Source of the DNA: Ilex aquifolium
Lineage: Eukaryota > Streptophyta > Magnoliopsida > Aquifoliales > Aquifoliaceae
Assembly (NCBI GenBank): GCA_951799425.1
Contig: OX637398.1
Coordinates: forward strand, 15,472,270 to 15,536,269
DNA length: 64,000 nucleotides
Direction: 5' to 3'
Shown piece by piece: positions 22,969 to 33,816 of this stretch (the first letter of the stretch is position 1; each line of letters starts with the position of its first letter). A program made the translations under genes and the position numbers. The notes under the pieces are model-generated. The model had not been told where the DNA came from. It saw nothing but the letters and a program-made list of their open reading frames with translations, and did no database searches.

Positions 22969-23747
22969 CCCTAGCCTCAATGTGAGAGAGTGAGAGAAAA
23001 CCCCTACCTCTTCCTTAGTTTAGTGTGAAGACCTTGAGGATTGATCTACTTTGAGGTGAGAATCCCCTTCCTTCTTCCTCCCCCAAAGCTCTCTAGGGTT
23101 AGAAATGGGGAAAATGGGGTGAAGGAGGCGGTTTTGGTGTATTTAGAAAGCAAGAATTGGGGAAAATCGCGAACTGAACTGGGTATATATTAATGTTACC
23201 GTCCGGACGGTGCCTTGGACGTCCGGACGCTGGCAACTCTTTGTCCCAGCTTTCTGTCCCAACTTCCAGAGAATTGTTCACCTATTTAGATGTCGAATTG
23301 GAAAATTTTCATGAGACACACTTTTGTAGCCCTAGATGTCTACTATCTACTGTAAAAATTTCAGATCAATTGGACTTAAGGATAAAAAGTTATGGCCAAA
23401 ATACTAAGCAGTGTCCAAAATCCTAAATTCCCAAATTTTCTCTAAAATGTGTTTTAACTCCAAAATACTTCCTAACTTCTAATACACCTCATATTACCTC
23501 TCCCAAAGTTTTTTGACCTTCTGGACTCAATGGAAACCTTATTTTGACCTAAAAATATTTAGAGACTTATCTAATAACCCTTCTCCAAGTTTAAACACCT
23601 TCGAAACTTAAACTTCCCAATCAATTCGTCTCCCAATTATTTATTTCTACTATTATAATCTATGTGATTCATTCTTACATCATTTCTTACCTTAGAATTA
23701 CAACACAATTATATCCTCATATTAATATAAATATGTGGGGGCTTACA
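21400..23747 (-). repeat. 3' LTR (minus orientation) of the nested Tekay-type element
   Basis: On the plus strand it runs from TGTAACGCCCC to GGGGGCTTACA, matching 26927-29238 throughout. A long (TA)n lies at about 22886-22966 and explains most of its extra 36 bases. Two CGTCCGGACG palindromes are at 23199-23210 and 23220-23229. Other differences from the partner LTR are scattered substitutions. Confidence 0.93.
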
Positions 23748-23760
23748 ATCCACCCCCCTT
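23748..23760 (-). other. Polypurine tract of the nested element
   Basis: On the minus strand AAGGGGGGTGGAT ends exactly at the first base of the 3' LTR (TGTAAGCC). This is the expected plus-strand primer and confirms the orientation. Confidence 0.8.
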
Positions 23761-23774
23761 AAAGAAAGTTTCGT

Positions 23775-24171
23775 CCTCGAAACTTAATCGTCGAGTAGTG
23801 AATAAATACGGATACTTCTCCCGCATCTCTAACTCCGATTCCCAAGTAGCTTATACCGGTCCAAGATGTTGCCACCAGACTTTCACCAATTTGATGACTT
23901 TTTTGCGAAGTACCTTCTCCTTGGCGTCGAGAATCTTCACCGGTTGTTCTTCATAGGTTGCCCCGTCTTGAATTTCAATATCTTCCAAATCTACGACCGG
24001 CGTTGTATCCGATTGACACTTCCTCAGCATCGACACGTGAAACACATCTTGCACCCCGGATAGTTGAGCTGGTAACCGCAACTGATACGCCGCCTTGCCC
24101 ACGACTTTAATCACTTCAAATGGCCCGGTAAATCGTGGCGCTAACTTGCCCTTCTTGCCGAATCTAAACAC
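23775..24171 (-). pseudogene. Integrase C-terminal / chromodomain-like remnant
   Basis: The minus-strand frame begins MFRFGKKGKLAPRFTGPFEV and continues with NVFHVSML-type VFHVSMLRK and YEEQPVKILD. Next is LRKKVIKLVKVWW, then after one in-frame TAA the expected ATWESELEMREKYPYLF tail. This is the end of a chromovirus integrase. Everything upstream of it in pol is absent. The stop replaces what is usually a glutamate in this motif (GAA to TAA is one change). Confidence 0.75.
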
Positions 24172-24184
24172 TCCTTTCTTAGGC

Positions 24185-25240
24185 GACCCAAATTCACATA
24201 CTTTTTTTTTTTTTCCAACGAAATAATTTTAAGAAAAATTAACATAATATCATCGGAAATACCCTTTTTATTGGTCAATACAAATCACTAGAGTGTTGAA
24301 TTCAATGAGCAAGTAAATAATCAAGCTTTGGAATCAAGAATGAATGGCTATTAAGTTTGGAAATCAAAAACAATGGAACAAGCAAGGTTTGAAATCAATG
24401 ACAAATGAATAATTAAGCTTTGTAATCAGGGATTAAAGAGTATCAAGTTTTGAACTCAAGAACAAAGAGAAATCAAGTATTGAAATCAAGAGCAATTGAA
24501 TGTCAAGTCTTGAAATCAAGAACCAATGAATGTCAAGTATTAAATATTAAGAATACATGAATCGCAAGGGTTAGGATCAATCAAATGAATATCAAATTTG
24601 GCCATCAAGAACAAATGAATATTAAGCTTGAAAATCAAGAATAAATAAATAAGCAAGGTTTGAAATTAATAACAAATGAATATTAAGCTCAGGAATCAAT
24701 AATAAATGGTTATCAAGCTTAGATCTCAAGAACAATTGAATATTAAGGTTAGAATTCAATAACAAATGAATAACAAGTTTTGATCTCAAGAACCATTGAA
24801 GATTAAGGTTTGAATTCAGTAACCAATGAATAACAAGTTTTGATCTCAAGGACAATTGAATATCAAGGTTAGAATTCAATGACAAATGAATATCAAGTTT
24901 AGATCTCAAGAACAAGGAAGGAATCAAGAGAAAACCCACTTTTCCTTGAAACTTAAGGTTTCGAAGGCATACAACGAGAATTAGTGGTTACCCAAGCATA
25001 ACATAGTTAAAACAAGATAAGATTTAAGGTTTGGAATCAAGAACAAATGAGAAATCAAGAGAAAAACACATCTCCTGTGTAAACTAGGGTTGTGAAGGCA
25101 TAAGATAAGATTTAGAGTTTACCCAACCATAATATATTTTAGAACAAGATAATATTAACAAGAATGACAAGACATGATGATTTCCTAGCAAGTAGATATA
25201 ATTTAGAGTCAAAGATTACATATATATAATAACCCTACTG
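24185..25240. repeat. 30/60-bp satellite replacing most of pol
   Basis: Units of about 30 bases (TCAAGAACAATTGAATATTA and variants ending AAGGTTAGAAT) repeat from about 24290 to 24940. Between 24721 and 24900 they are organised as a clean 60-bp dimer. Less regular copies and AT-rich sequence fill the flanks to 25240. The array has no coding frame. It occupies the place where protease, reverse transcriptase, RNase H and integrase core would be. Confidence 0.85.
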
Positions 25241-25259
25241 GTATCCCCTTGTTCTCCCG

Positions 25260-26668
25260 TAGGCAAATTAACATATACCGTAAGTTCTATTTCCTCGAAA
25301 CCCAATCCAAATTTCACAGCATATGCAGTACGTACAAAAGAATGAGTCGCATAGAAATCCAATAAAATTTGGGCCTAAGAATGATAGAAAAGAATAATAC
25401 ATTCCACAACGGCGTTGGAGGCATCTTCGTCCGGTTGAGTCAAGGCAAAAACCCTTCCTTGATTGGTGCCGCCGGGGGCATGAGCTTGTAACGGTCTCTG
25501 TGGTGGTAGTGGCTGTCGTAGCGGTGGCCTGTTTGCATTCACTCGCCCAGTTGCTTGGTTGGTCTTGGTGGAAAGCAATGGACAATTATCTTTGAAGTGC
25601 CCAACACCTCCACAGGCGAAGCATCGGCGTGCATCCGTGCCTACTCTCTCTGGTACGCCTCCCGCTCCTCAAGCTATCTGAGGTATCTGCTGTGCTGGCC
25701 TTTGTAGAGGTGGCTTGTTTGCTGGTACCTGCTTGGTTGCTTGTTTGGTCCTTGGTGGAAACGAGGGGCATCTATGTTTGAAGTGCCCATACTCTCCGCA
25801 TGCAAAGCATTGGCGCGGGTCAGTTCTTGTTCTAGTCTGAGTCACTTCATCTCCTCGAGCTGTCAGAAGTCTCTGTCCACCTGCCTGGTCTGGACTTCGG
25901 TATGGTGCTGCTCGCTGCACTCCACTGGTGCTAGGGTCCGTCCTGATCGGACCTCCTCTCGCGAAGCTTTGTCGCCGCTGGCTGTCCTCTATATCTCTCT
26001 CCACCAATGCAGCTCGGTCAACTAGGTCCCCATACTCCCAGATCTTGAGAGCCACCAGCTTTTCCCGGATAGCAGGCCTCAAGCCCTGCTCAAAGCGCTT
26101 GGCCCTGCTGGCCTCAGTAGATATAAACTCTGTAGCATAACGGGATAGCTCATCGAAACTCCGCTCGTACTCGATCACCGTCCTACTGCCCTGTCGGAGA
26201 GCAAGGAAATCGGCCTTCATTCTGTCTCTTACTGATTCCGGAAAGTACTTGTCTTGGAAAATTTGGTCAAATTCCTCCCAAGTGATTGCATCTGTGGTCC
26301 TCCTTCTTTTCACTGAGTCCCACCAATGGTCGGCCTCCCCCTCGAATAGATAAGTCGCCAAGCCGACCCGAAGATCCTCGGCTATCCCCATGCCATCACA
26401 TATCTTCTTCACTCGGCGGATCCATTTATCCGCATCCAAGGGGTTAGAGCTCCCTTGGAAAGTAGGCGGGTGTTGCCTCAGAAACTCTCGGAGAACTACC
26501 ATTCTCCTATTCTCTTCTCCGTTGCCCGGTACTTGGGCTAGTGGAGGAGCCCCACCGTTATGGTTGTTCCCATTCTGGTGTTGTACCAGAGTGGTGAGCT
26601 CCCTCAAACACTGATAGATGCCATTAATTGCATCGGGAGGTGGTGGCGGTGGTGGGTTTGTTTGACCT

Positions 26669-26699
<31 letters not shown>

Positions 26700-26727
26700 C
26701 TCGTCCACGTACACGTTCACCGTCCAT
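25260..26727 (-). pseudogene. Gag and protease stub of the nested element
   Basis: It starts MDGERVRGRGRGRGRG (an Arg-Gly repeat) at 26727, chosen over an upstream in-frame ATG because the family usually begins there. A proline run follows, then the gag core (FLRQHPPTFQGSSNPLDADK, YLFEGEADHWW, FDQIFQDKYFPESVRDRMK). A CCHC zinc knuckle CFACGEYGHFKHRC is followed, after a frameshift near 25670, by a second knuckle CFACGGVGHFKDNC. The frame then reads GRVFALTQPDEDAS and a damaged protease, where the usual D-S-G-A-T-H-S-F reads D-F-Y-A-T-H-S-F. Gag would have packaged RNA; protease is inactive here. Confidence 0.75.
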
Positions 26728-26910
26728 CCTGCACATCAATATACAACTTAGTTCATTGATGTACAAGATATCCCACTATCACTTTAATCTAGAACATAGG
26801 ACGTGTGAAAATCTAACTCAAGAAATTTTTTTTTTTTTTTATCCAACCTAGTCCTAAGGCTCTAGTGGTGATCCATAACCTACAGCTCCCATGTAAGACC
26901 TAAAGCCTAG

Positions 26911-26922
26911 GCTCTGATACCA
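26911..26922 (-). other. Primer-binding site of the nested element
   Basis: The minus strand reads TGGTATCAGAGC, complementary to the 3' end of plant initiator tRNA-Met, four bases from the 5' LTR. This is the standard site for many plant Ty3/Gypsy and Ty1/Copia elements. Confidence 0.9.
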
Positions 26923-26926
26923 ACTT

Positions 26927-28402
26927 TGTAACGCCCCAAATACCACCCTGGACGGCATTACATTCTAAAACCATTTATACCATGAGAGCAACTAATAAAA
27001 ACCCATAAATAACAGGGGGTCCTTAATTTAACAAAATTTGGGCAGAGTCTCCTTTGCACGGGGAGCTCTACCCAAAACACAACCTGTACAATTATATTAC
27101 AATTGACCACACCGGGTGCATTTATCCATCATAAAATAAACTTCCATTCACTATATATCATATCCACACTATCATCCCAAAAGAATAGGCCAAGCAATGG
27201 CATTTACATTCCAAGAGAATTAAAGTACACTTGCAGCGGAATAACAAAATATTAGACTTTACATGATCTCCAAATAAACTCTCTAGTCTAGTACAAAAGA
27301 AGTTATATCTCTACATGTCCACCTCGGGATCTACACTCCCGTCGATCGGAGTCTCCCAATATGCGGGCTCCTCGACTCCCAACTCCTCCTCAAGTATATA
27401 ATCTGAAAATGTTAGCGTTAGGGGGTGAGCACGAAGCTCTGTACAAAATTTCTCCCAAACCCAAACAAGGTTTAGAAAACATTTAAAATTCGGTCGGTCT
27501 CATTTTCACAAATATAGTATAGAACTTTTGAAGGAAAACAGGGCATTTAAATAGATCTCCAGTTTAAGGAACCACGGTAATTAAAAGAATAAATGAACAC
27601 AAGATACCAATAAGAATCAATTCCCAAAACATAATCCATCCCACCATACACCATTTCCACAAGTTCTTGTGGCATCCCATACTACCCCAAAACTCTTGCA
27701 GAAATCGTATTTGGTACAATGAACGATAACTCACACTTGAACATTTCCGGCAATATATGTACATGTATCTCAACAATGATGTAAGGCATCCACATGAATC
27801 GACACATTGAGTAACGTCTTGCCCACACACATCTTATCAAAGATATCCAACCTTTAGGAAGGGCGTGTACCATACCAATGGCAGTGACGAAATCCAACCC
27901 AGGCATTAGTATACTAACCCTCTTACACGGCACCACGTGAGCGATAGTGGTTTAGTCTTACCAAAGCACTAATCCCACTACGAATGGATTAGTCTTACCA
28001 AAGCACTAACCCATTCTACGACATCTCGTCAAAGGACACCCATGGTCATCCCACACCCATTAGAGATACAACATCAAACCAATTTACCCAATTTATAAGC
28101 ATATCTCAAAAATCCCCAAATATAGCATGCGACATTTTCAATAACCAACTAAGAAAAATGCAAGAGATCATTATAAACATCATTTGTTGCACAATATAAA
28201 ACTATAAGTTTGGAAAGTGAAAACCAAGGAATTACCAAGAGAAAAGTCAATTTTCCTTACAAATCAATGATTGAATATGAAAAAGAAAGATAAAATGGTT
28301 ACCAAACCATCACATGGTTCAAAACATGGCATTGATTACAAAAATATAAAGAATCAAAGATTTCCCTAACACATATCCAAGATTTAGAGAAAGAGACATA
28401 TG

Positions 28403-28459
<57 letters not shown>

Positions 28460-29238
28460 CCCTAGCCTCAATGTGAGAGAGTGAGAGAAAATCCCTACCT
28501 CTTCCTTAGTTTGGTGTGAAGACCTTGAGGATTGATCTACTTTGAGGTGAGAATCCCCTTCCTTCTTCCTCCCCCAAAGCTCTCTAGGGTTAGAAATGGG
28601 GAAAATGGGGTGAAGAAGGCGGTTTTGGTGTATTTAGAAAGCAAGAATTGGGGAAAATCGCGAACTAATCTGGGTATATATTAATGTCACCGTCCGGACG
28701 GTGACTTGGACGTCCGGACGCTGGCAACTCTCTGTCCCAGCTTTCTGTCCCAACTTCCAGAGCATTTTTCACCTATTTAGAGGTCGAATTGGAAAATTTT
28801 CATGAGACACACTTTTGTAGCCCTAGATGTCTACTATCTACTGTAAAAATTTCAAATCAATTGGACTTAAGGATAAAAAGTTATGGCCAAAATACTAAAA
28901 AGTGTCCAAAATCCTAAATTCCCAAATTTTCTCTAAAATGTGTTTTAACTCCAAAATACTTCCTAACTTCTAATACACCTCATATTACCTCTCCCAAAGT
29001 TTTTTGACCTTCCGGACTCAATGGAAACCTTATTTTGACCTAAAAATATTTAGAGACTTATCTAATAACCCTTCTCCAAGTTTAAACACCTTCGAAACTT
29101 AAACTTCCCAATCAATTCGTCTCCCAATTATTTATTTCTACTATTATAATCTATGTGATTCATTCTTACATCATTTCTTACCTTAGAATTACAACACAAT
29201 TATATCCTCATATTAATATAAATATGTGGGGGCTTACA
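26927..29238 (-). repeat. 5' LTR (minus orientation) of the nested Tekay-type element
   Basis: It is near identical to 21400-23747. (TA)n occurs at about 28406-28458, shorter than in the partner. Palindromes ACCGTCCGGACGGT (28689-28702) and CGTCCGGACG (28711-28720) are conserved. Small differences include a 6-base deletion in a CCCACA repeat near 27825. Confidence 0.93.
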
Positions 29239-30260
29239 GGCTTCTACCTCTATCCCAGGAGGACTAAATCCTCTCTCAACCAGAACAAAGGGCTGGATAA
29301 GCTCAGAATACCTTCGCGGATTGCACTTGACCAACTTCAACTTTACCTCCTCATCCTTAGCACTGAGCTCGGGTCTGGTACCTAGACACAATGCAAGCAA
29401 AGCAGGGTCAGAAACTTATGATTCCCAAAGCAAAACGTAGACAACACGAGCAAGGACTCACGCAAGTTCTTTGGAACAGTCCAGGCCTTAGGGATACCAA
29501 GAGTATCCGTCCTATCAGCAGGATTGTATTCCCAATTGGTGCCCCCAACGAAGAAGAAACGCTATTTCCAGTGTTTATAGGAGGAGGGAATATGAGAGAT
29601 GATATGCCTAGCGTTGGTTCGCTTGGAGATGTACAAGAAGCCCTCGGAAGAGGCCAGCTTGACGTTAAAGAAATCCAAAAGCAGGGAAATGCTGGGAATT
29701 CCGAGCTTGTGGTCCTTGAAGAAGACCAGAAGACCCACCAGAATCCCCCAGAAGTTAGGAGAAAGCTGAGAGGGACAAACATTGAAATATTGCAGAACGT
29801 TCTTGATGAATGGATGCAAAGGAAAGCGAAGGCCATTCTCGAAAGCGACCTCAAAGAAGCAGACCCTCTTATGAACTTTGGCAACATAAAGGGTGGAGTT
29901 GTCTGGACACCAGGGCTGGACACCAGTAGGAAACCCATAGCGGGCAGTGAAAATCTTCAAAAAAGAAGGGTGGACCTTGCTAGGGCCCACAACCTCGGCA
30001 TGATCTAGGGCAGCTCCTAGGTATGACGTACTACTAGAAACCCCAACCCCACTGACTTTGCCCTTGCCTTTGTTAGGCTTGGGGGGCATAGGAGAAGACG
30101 ACGAGGGAAGCTCCTCGGTGTTAACTCCGGACTCAACAGCATCAACACCAGGGAAGTTGTCGATTTCATCACCCACTTCCCCTAATTCAGTCTCCTCCTC
30201 GGCAGACCTACCCTCTGAGGGTGGAGCAGAGGAGTGATTGGTTCTAGAAGAGGCATGCAT
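29239..30260 (-). pseudogene. Antisense gene B, 5' part (exons 1 and 2)
   Basis: Exon 1 (30260-29462) begins MHASSRTNHSSAPPSEGRS and has an acidic segment (EEETELGEVGDEIDNFPGVD) and a Lys/Gly patch. The core VCFFEVAFENGLRFPLHPF then CPSQLSPNFW matches antisense gene A. A TAG at 29562-29564 lies just after SSYKHWK, and the frame stays open beyond it. The intron 29461-29382 has GTGAGT and TCTAG borders. Exon 2/3 (29381-29239) encodes RPELSAKDEEVKLKLVKCNP and IQPFVLVERGF, then breaks at the GGCTT duplication. Exons continue beyond the inserted element at 21399. Function is unknown. Confidence 0.65.
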
Positions 30261-30880
30261 GATTAGACAAGAAAAAAGAAGGTCAAAGGAACGATAAAGA
30301 GGGGGAACACAGGACAAACACTCTCTAACAACCCTAGAGTCAGCACAATAGCTTCCGACAGCGAGTATGTGCACAATAGAACCCTAATCCACGAAATAGG
30401 GAAGAGGAGACAAGCAACAGTCACGGGTCCAGAAGTAAAAGAACCTATGGGCCCAGAAATGCAACAGCCACCTCAAACTCAAAGGATCCAGAACGAGAAA
30501 AGTTGAAAAGGGAACAAGGAAAGCGTACCTAGGTAGAAAAGGAAAACGAGCAACAGTCCAGAGCGAAATTGGGGGAAAAAAGCACCGCGGGTCCTCAAAT
30601 CAAGCACAAGGGACTCAGTTTTGGGCAGGAATCAGAAAGCTTCAAGCTGGAGAATCGGAAATCAAAAGGAAAGAAGATGAACAGTGGAAAAGACGGTTCA
30701 GATAGCCGTTTGGGTATTTAAAGCTTAAGAGACGTGGGCTGAAACGTGCGCGAGAATCGAGGAAGGCCATGATTGCTACAAACCGCCAGAAGACTTCAGT
30801 CACGTGCAAGTCAGGGTCAGCCATGTGCAGATCTAGCTCGGTTTGAGAAACAGCTCAGCCCCTGCTCAAGCTCGCTTGAA
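30261..30880. other. Non-coding sequence between antisense gene B and the 3' LTR
   Basis: No supportable gene. If antisense gene B is transcribed, its promoter and 5' untranslated region lie here or in the 3' LTR read backwards. It includes GAAACGTGCGCG and AGCTCGG words. Confidence 0.4.
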
Positions 30881-30884
30881 CCGA

Positions 30885-30899
30885 GGGCTGGGGGGCAAC
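30885..30899 (+). other. Polypurine tract of the Tat-lineage element
   Basis: GGCTGGGGGGCAAC immediately precedes the TGATG start of the 3' LTR. The second Tat-type element has the corresponding GCTGGGGGGCGAC on its own strand, so the motif is shared between the two. Confidence 0.8.
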
Positions 30900-31665
30900 T
30901 GATGATACCTAAAATAAACCCCAAACATGAGCTCAGGAAATGAGCTCAGCTCGGGAGCTCAGGTAAGGTATGCAGAGCTCTACCAACCAGAACTTAGCTC
31001 GTGAGATCGGGTAAGACAAGCAGAGCTCATCCAAGCCATAGTCAGAGCTCGTCCAGCCAGTATTGGAGCTTCCCGAAGCAAGATAATAGGGGAAGAAGTA
31101 AGGAGACAGCAAGACGATAGCTAACACCTCCGAAGTAGGAGTCAAGCTGGAATCAAGGCATAAAACCCTTAACCAACCAAGATCCTCTCCAAATATTAAG
31201 GAGAATCCCATGGTAGAAGGCAAAGATCTCGGGATATAGACCGCTAAAACCAGCCATATGGAGTTTAGGTAACTCTGGGACTGGAGAGAGAGATGGGGGA
31301 AGATCCCTTCATTATAGGAAGTAAAATCGGATTAGAGGTAAGCAAGAGGCTATAAAAGGGGGATAGACCTCCATTGAGGAGGAGATAGGCAACAGAGCCA
31401 CGAAGAACCCTAATTCCCTCATCACTACGTTGTAACACGCTCAATACAATCAATAAAGAAATAGGAGCAAGAGACTCCATTGCAGAGTGGACTAGCCGAG
31501 CTCTCAGGCCGGTGAACCACTGTAACTCCTTTGTGTTATCTCCCTTTCCTCAATTCCTAAAAACATCAACCAGCATTGTTTGACACGAGCCTTGTAGCTC
31601 AGACACCACATTTAATTTCACGCATATCCAGACCCATAGCTCAATTTCGGTAGATAACACCATCA
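30900..31665 (+). repeat. 3' LTR of the Tat-lineage element
   Basis: It is 766 bp, starts TGATGATACC and ends ACCATCA, with TATAAAAG at 31351-31358. It has the same length as the 5' LTR and differs from it at roughly 15 positions by eye. Sequence downstream begins AATTA against AATTC before the 5' LTR. Confidence 0.9.
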
Positions 31666-32925
31666 AATTATATTCATGCTTTCGGCCTCTTGTGTTGTTA
31701 TTATAATTAAATTTGTTGGTGGAATCAAAATTTAGTGGTTCAAATCCTTGAGTTGGTACTTAGCTATTTGAAAGTATTAGAATAGAGTACGAAAACTTTA
31801 AAGTGTGTAGTAACTGGAATTTCAACCTATTCATGCTAGTATTATTATCTAAAACCTAGTTTAAATTGTGGGGAAGAAGTTTGATGGTGTTGGAAATGTT
31901 AGAAATTGGTTTGGGAAGGTTTATAAAATAAGAAAAAGTTGGTGGTCAATCCCGGATTTGATACACTTTGGGTAGTCGTCGGTGAAAAAACGACAATAAC
32001 TCTCTCCAAAAAAATCGAATTCGAGCACCATTTTTTTTTTGTTGAAACCTAGAATTATAAAATCTTTCTAACCATAAATGGTACAAAACCTAATTCTATT
32101 AGTGTGAAAACTGACATCTATTTAAAATCAACCGAAAATCTATGACTGATTAAAACAACCAACTTAGTACCCTTTTAAACAAATGAGCATAATTCTTCAC
32201 ATGAAACTTCGAATTTCACTCCTAACCTATAATTACGAAGCTTAGTAAGTCTACGTTATAAATAATTTCGTTTTGTGTCAATTTAACTCCTAACCTATTT
32301 TAGTTAAGTTCGCACAATGGATTCGTATAACACTTTAACGCATGTTAAGTGTTCAACGAAATGTTTAAGTAAAGGGAATGATTAGAAATATGACTACAAT
32401 AACTCGATTTAAATTGTATTAAACAGAATATGAAATAAAAAGATAACAAGTAATTAAAGTTAGTGAAAATTATTTACCTATTGGTGAATTCGTTTAGTCA
32501 TCAGTTGGGACGACAACACCGATCGATTGACTATTCTAACCATAATTGATCATTTGGGGTCAATCATGTGTCTAGTTATTTTATTAGTAGTTTTGAATTA
32601 TTTTCTTTGTTCGGCACTTAAGTATGATTTAATCTTAGTTTTTATAGTTAAAATGATCCTTGAAAGGTGTAAGACAATGATCAAGAGAATGAGATAATTC
32701 GTGAAACTCTAAAGTTTCTTTTGAAAAATTAAATTGTAGTGAATTCGAAATGCAATGAAAACACACTCATATGCATTCATTTGCATTAATTGAGTTATTT
32801 TATAGTTGATGCTCACTTGCATTTATACATTTAACAAGGTGGTGTAGTTGTCGGTAGTTAAAGGTGAGAGTATTTTGCATTATAACAAATGAAAATAAAA
32901 GTATATGATATATTAAGTTTATTTT
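31666..32925. other. Spacer without recognised features
   Basis: AT-rich DNA following the Tat element. Its first bases may be the continuation of the hAT relic into which the element inserted, but no convincing coding similarity extends beyond a few codons. No gene, RNA or repeat is seen in the remainder. Confidence 0.4.
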
Positions 32926-32933
32926 CTTGTATG

Positions 32934-33808
32934 CAATGTTATCAGAATTAGATCGGATATCGAATTGACAGAGGAATCAGGTCAAAGGTTCATTGATTCA
33001 ACTGTTGGGTCAACTAGTCGGACCGATCGTCTAATAAAAAAATAAAAAATATAATAATTTAACTAAAAAAATATAAGATATATTTATAATACATATAATT
33101 TACCATAAAATTAACACCATTGACACATAATTCCATTAAAAAAAAGTAAAGTAATAAAAAGAATAACAAAAATCGATCCCATTAAAAATTTATTTCGCTT
33201 GTATTCTAGTCCCATAATTTAGGAAAAGACAAGACAATGAGTCTGCCCTTTTGCCTTCCCGACAAATCACCTATATTGAATTTCAAATAAATGACACAAG
33301 AAAACACAACAATCAAGGAAAGAGAGTCACATGATCTCATCTCTTCTCTCTCTCTTTACCTCTCTCTATCTCTCTATCTCTCTCTCTTTCACACGCACAC
33401 ACACACTACCGTTATTGAACACACACAAAGGCGATCGAAGCAAAGAAAAAGGAGACGTCGAGCTTTCGTCGCCTGAATCAGAGAAACGGAGTGACTTCAA
33501 GGCTGTTCGTCGCCTGAGTTGTTGTGTGGAGAAGGTCACCTGAGCTTCGAGCAGAGTGGTTGCCTGAATGGAAAAGGTTGCTTGAGCTTCAAGTTGCCTG
33601 AGCTGCTGTTCATCGTCTGATGTGGTTTCAACCGTCTGGTTTATGAAACCCGTCCGGTTCACGGTTCTAATCCAAAACTGGCTAGTTTCATGGTTCCTAG
33701 GCGGTTTGTTTTCTTATGCGGTCTAACTAAAGAATCAGACCATGTTAGGTCCCGGTTCAAGGTTCAACGGGTTTGACCAGCCAATCTGGTTCGGTTCTGA
33801 TAACATTG
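32934..33808. mobile_element. Non-autonomous hAT-type element with 8-bp TSD
   Basis: Termini are CAATGTTATCAGAA at the left and its inverse TTCTGATAACATTG at the right. Further inward both arms carry GGTTCAA/TTGAACC- and GGTCAA/TTGACC-type words. The perfect 8-bp direct repeat CTTGTATG flanks it (32926-32933 and 33809-33816). The interior holds a CT-rich, CA-rich leader-like stretch (about 33338-33412) and no transposase. Length and duplication fit a non-autonomous hAT element. Confidence 0.75.
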
Positions 33809-33816
33809 CTTGTATG

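Larger units (their letters stand above)
21400..29238 (-). mobile_element. Non-autonomous Tekay/Del-type Ty3/Gypsy element nested in gene B
   Basis: It is bounded by 2.3-kb LTRs and a perfect 5-bp target duplication GGCTT (21395-21399, 29239-29243). On the minus strand the order is 5' LTR, tRNA-iMet-type primer-binding site, gag, a protease stub, a 30/60-bp satellite, an integrase C-terminal/chromodomain-like segment, polypurine tract and 3' LTR. Reverse transcriptase, RNase H and the catalytic integrase core are missing. The gag and integrase tail resemble chromoviruses of the Tekay/Del group. It must have moved using proteins of a complete relative. The highly similar LTRs suggest a recent insertion relative to the host element. 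Confidence 0.93.
10684..31665 (+). mobile_element. Tat-lineage (Retand-like) Ty3/Gypsy retrotransposon with nested insertion
   Basis: Two 766-bp LTRs in direct orientation bound the element. Both start TGATG and end CATCA. A primer-binding site follows the 5' LTR, and a polypurine tract GGCTGGGGGGCAAC precedes the 3' LTR. Flanking 5-mers are AATTC and AATTA, a 4-of-5 target-duplication match. The order is gag, protease, reverse transcriptase, RNase H, second RNase H, integrase, satellite, then two antisense genes. This layout, with dual RNase H and antisense reading frames before the 3' LTR, is known for the Tat/Retand group. By eye the LTRs differ at about 15 positions. Excluding the 7.8-kb inner element, it is about 13.1 kb. 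Confidence 0.9.

Noticed and set aside
24290-24940. Regularly spaced repeats resembling a CRISPR array
   Set aside because: Units are contiguous 30/60-bp satellite monomers without unique spacers, in a plant retrotransposon.
29391-30008. Plus-strand open frame of 205 codons
   Set aside because: It is the opposite-strand shadow of antisense gene B, whose homologs in gene A and the second Tat element support the minus strand.
33338-33412. CT/CA-rich tract as a promoter of a host gene
   Set aside because: It lies wholly inside a bounded hAT-type element and no downstream protein is recognised.
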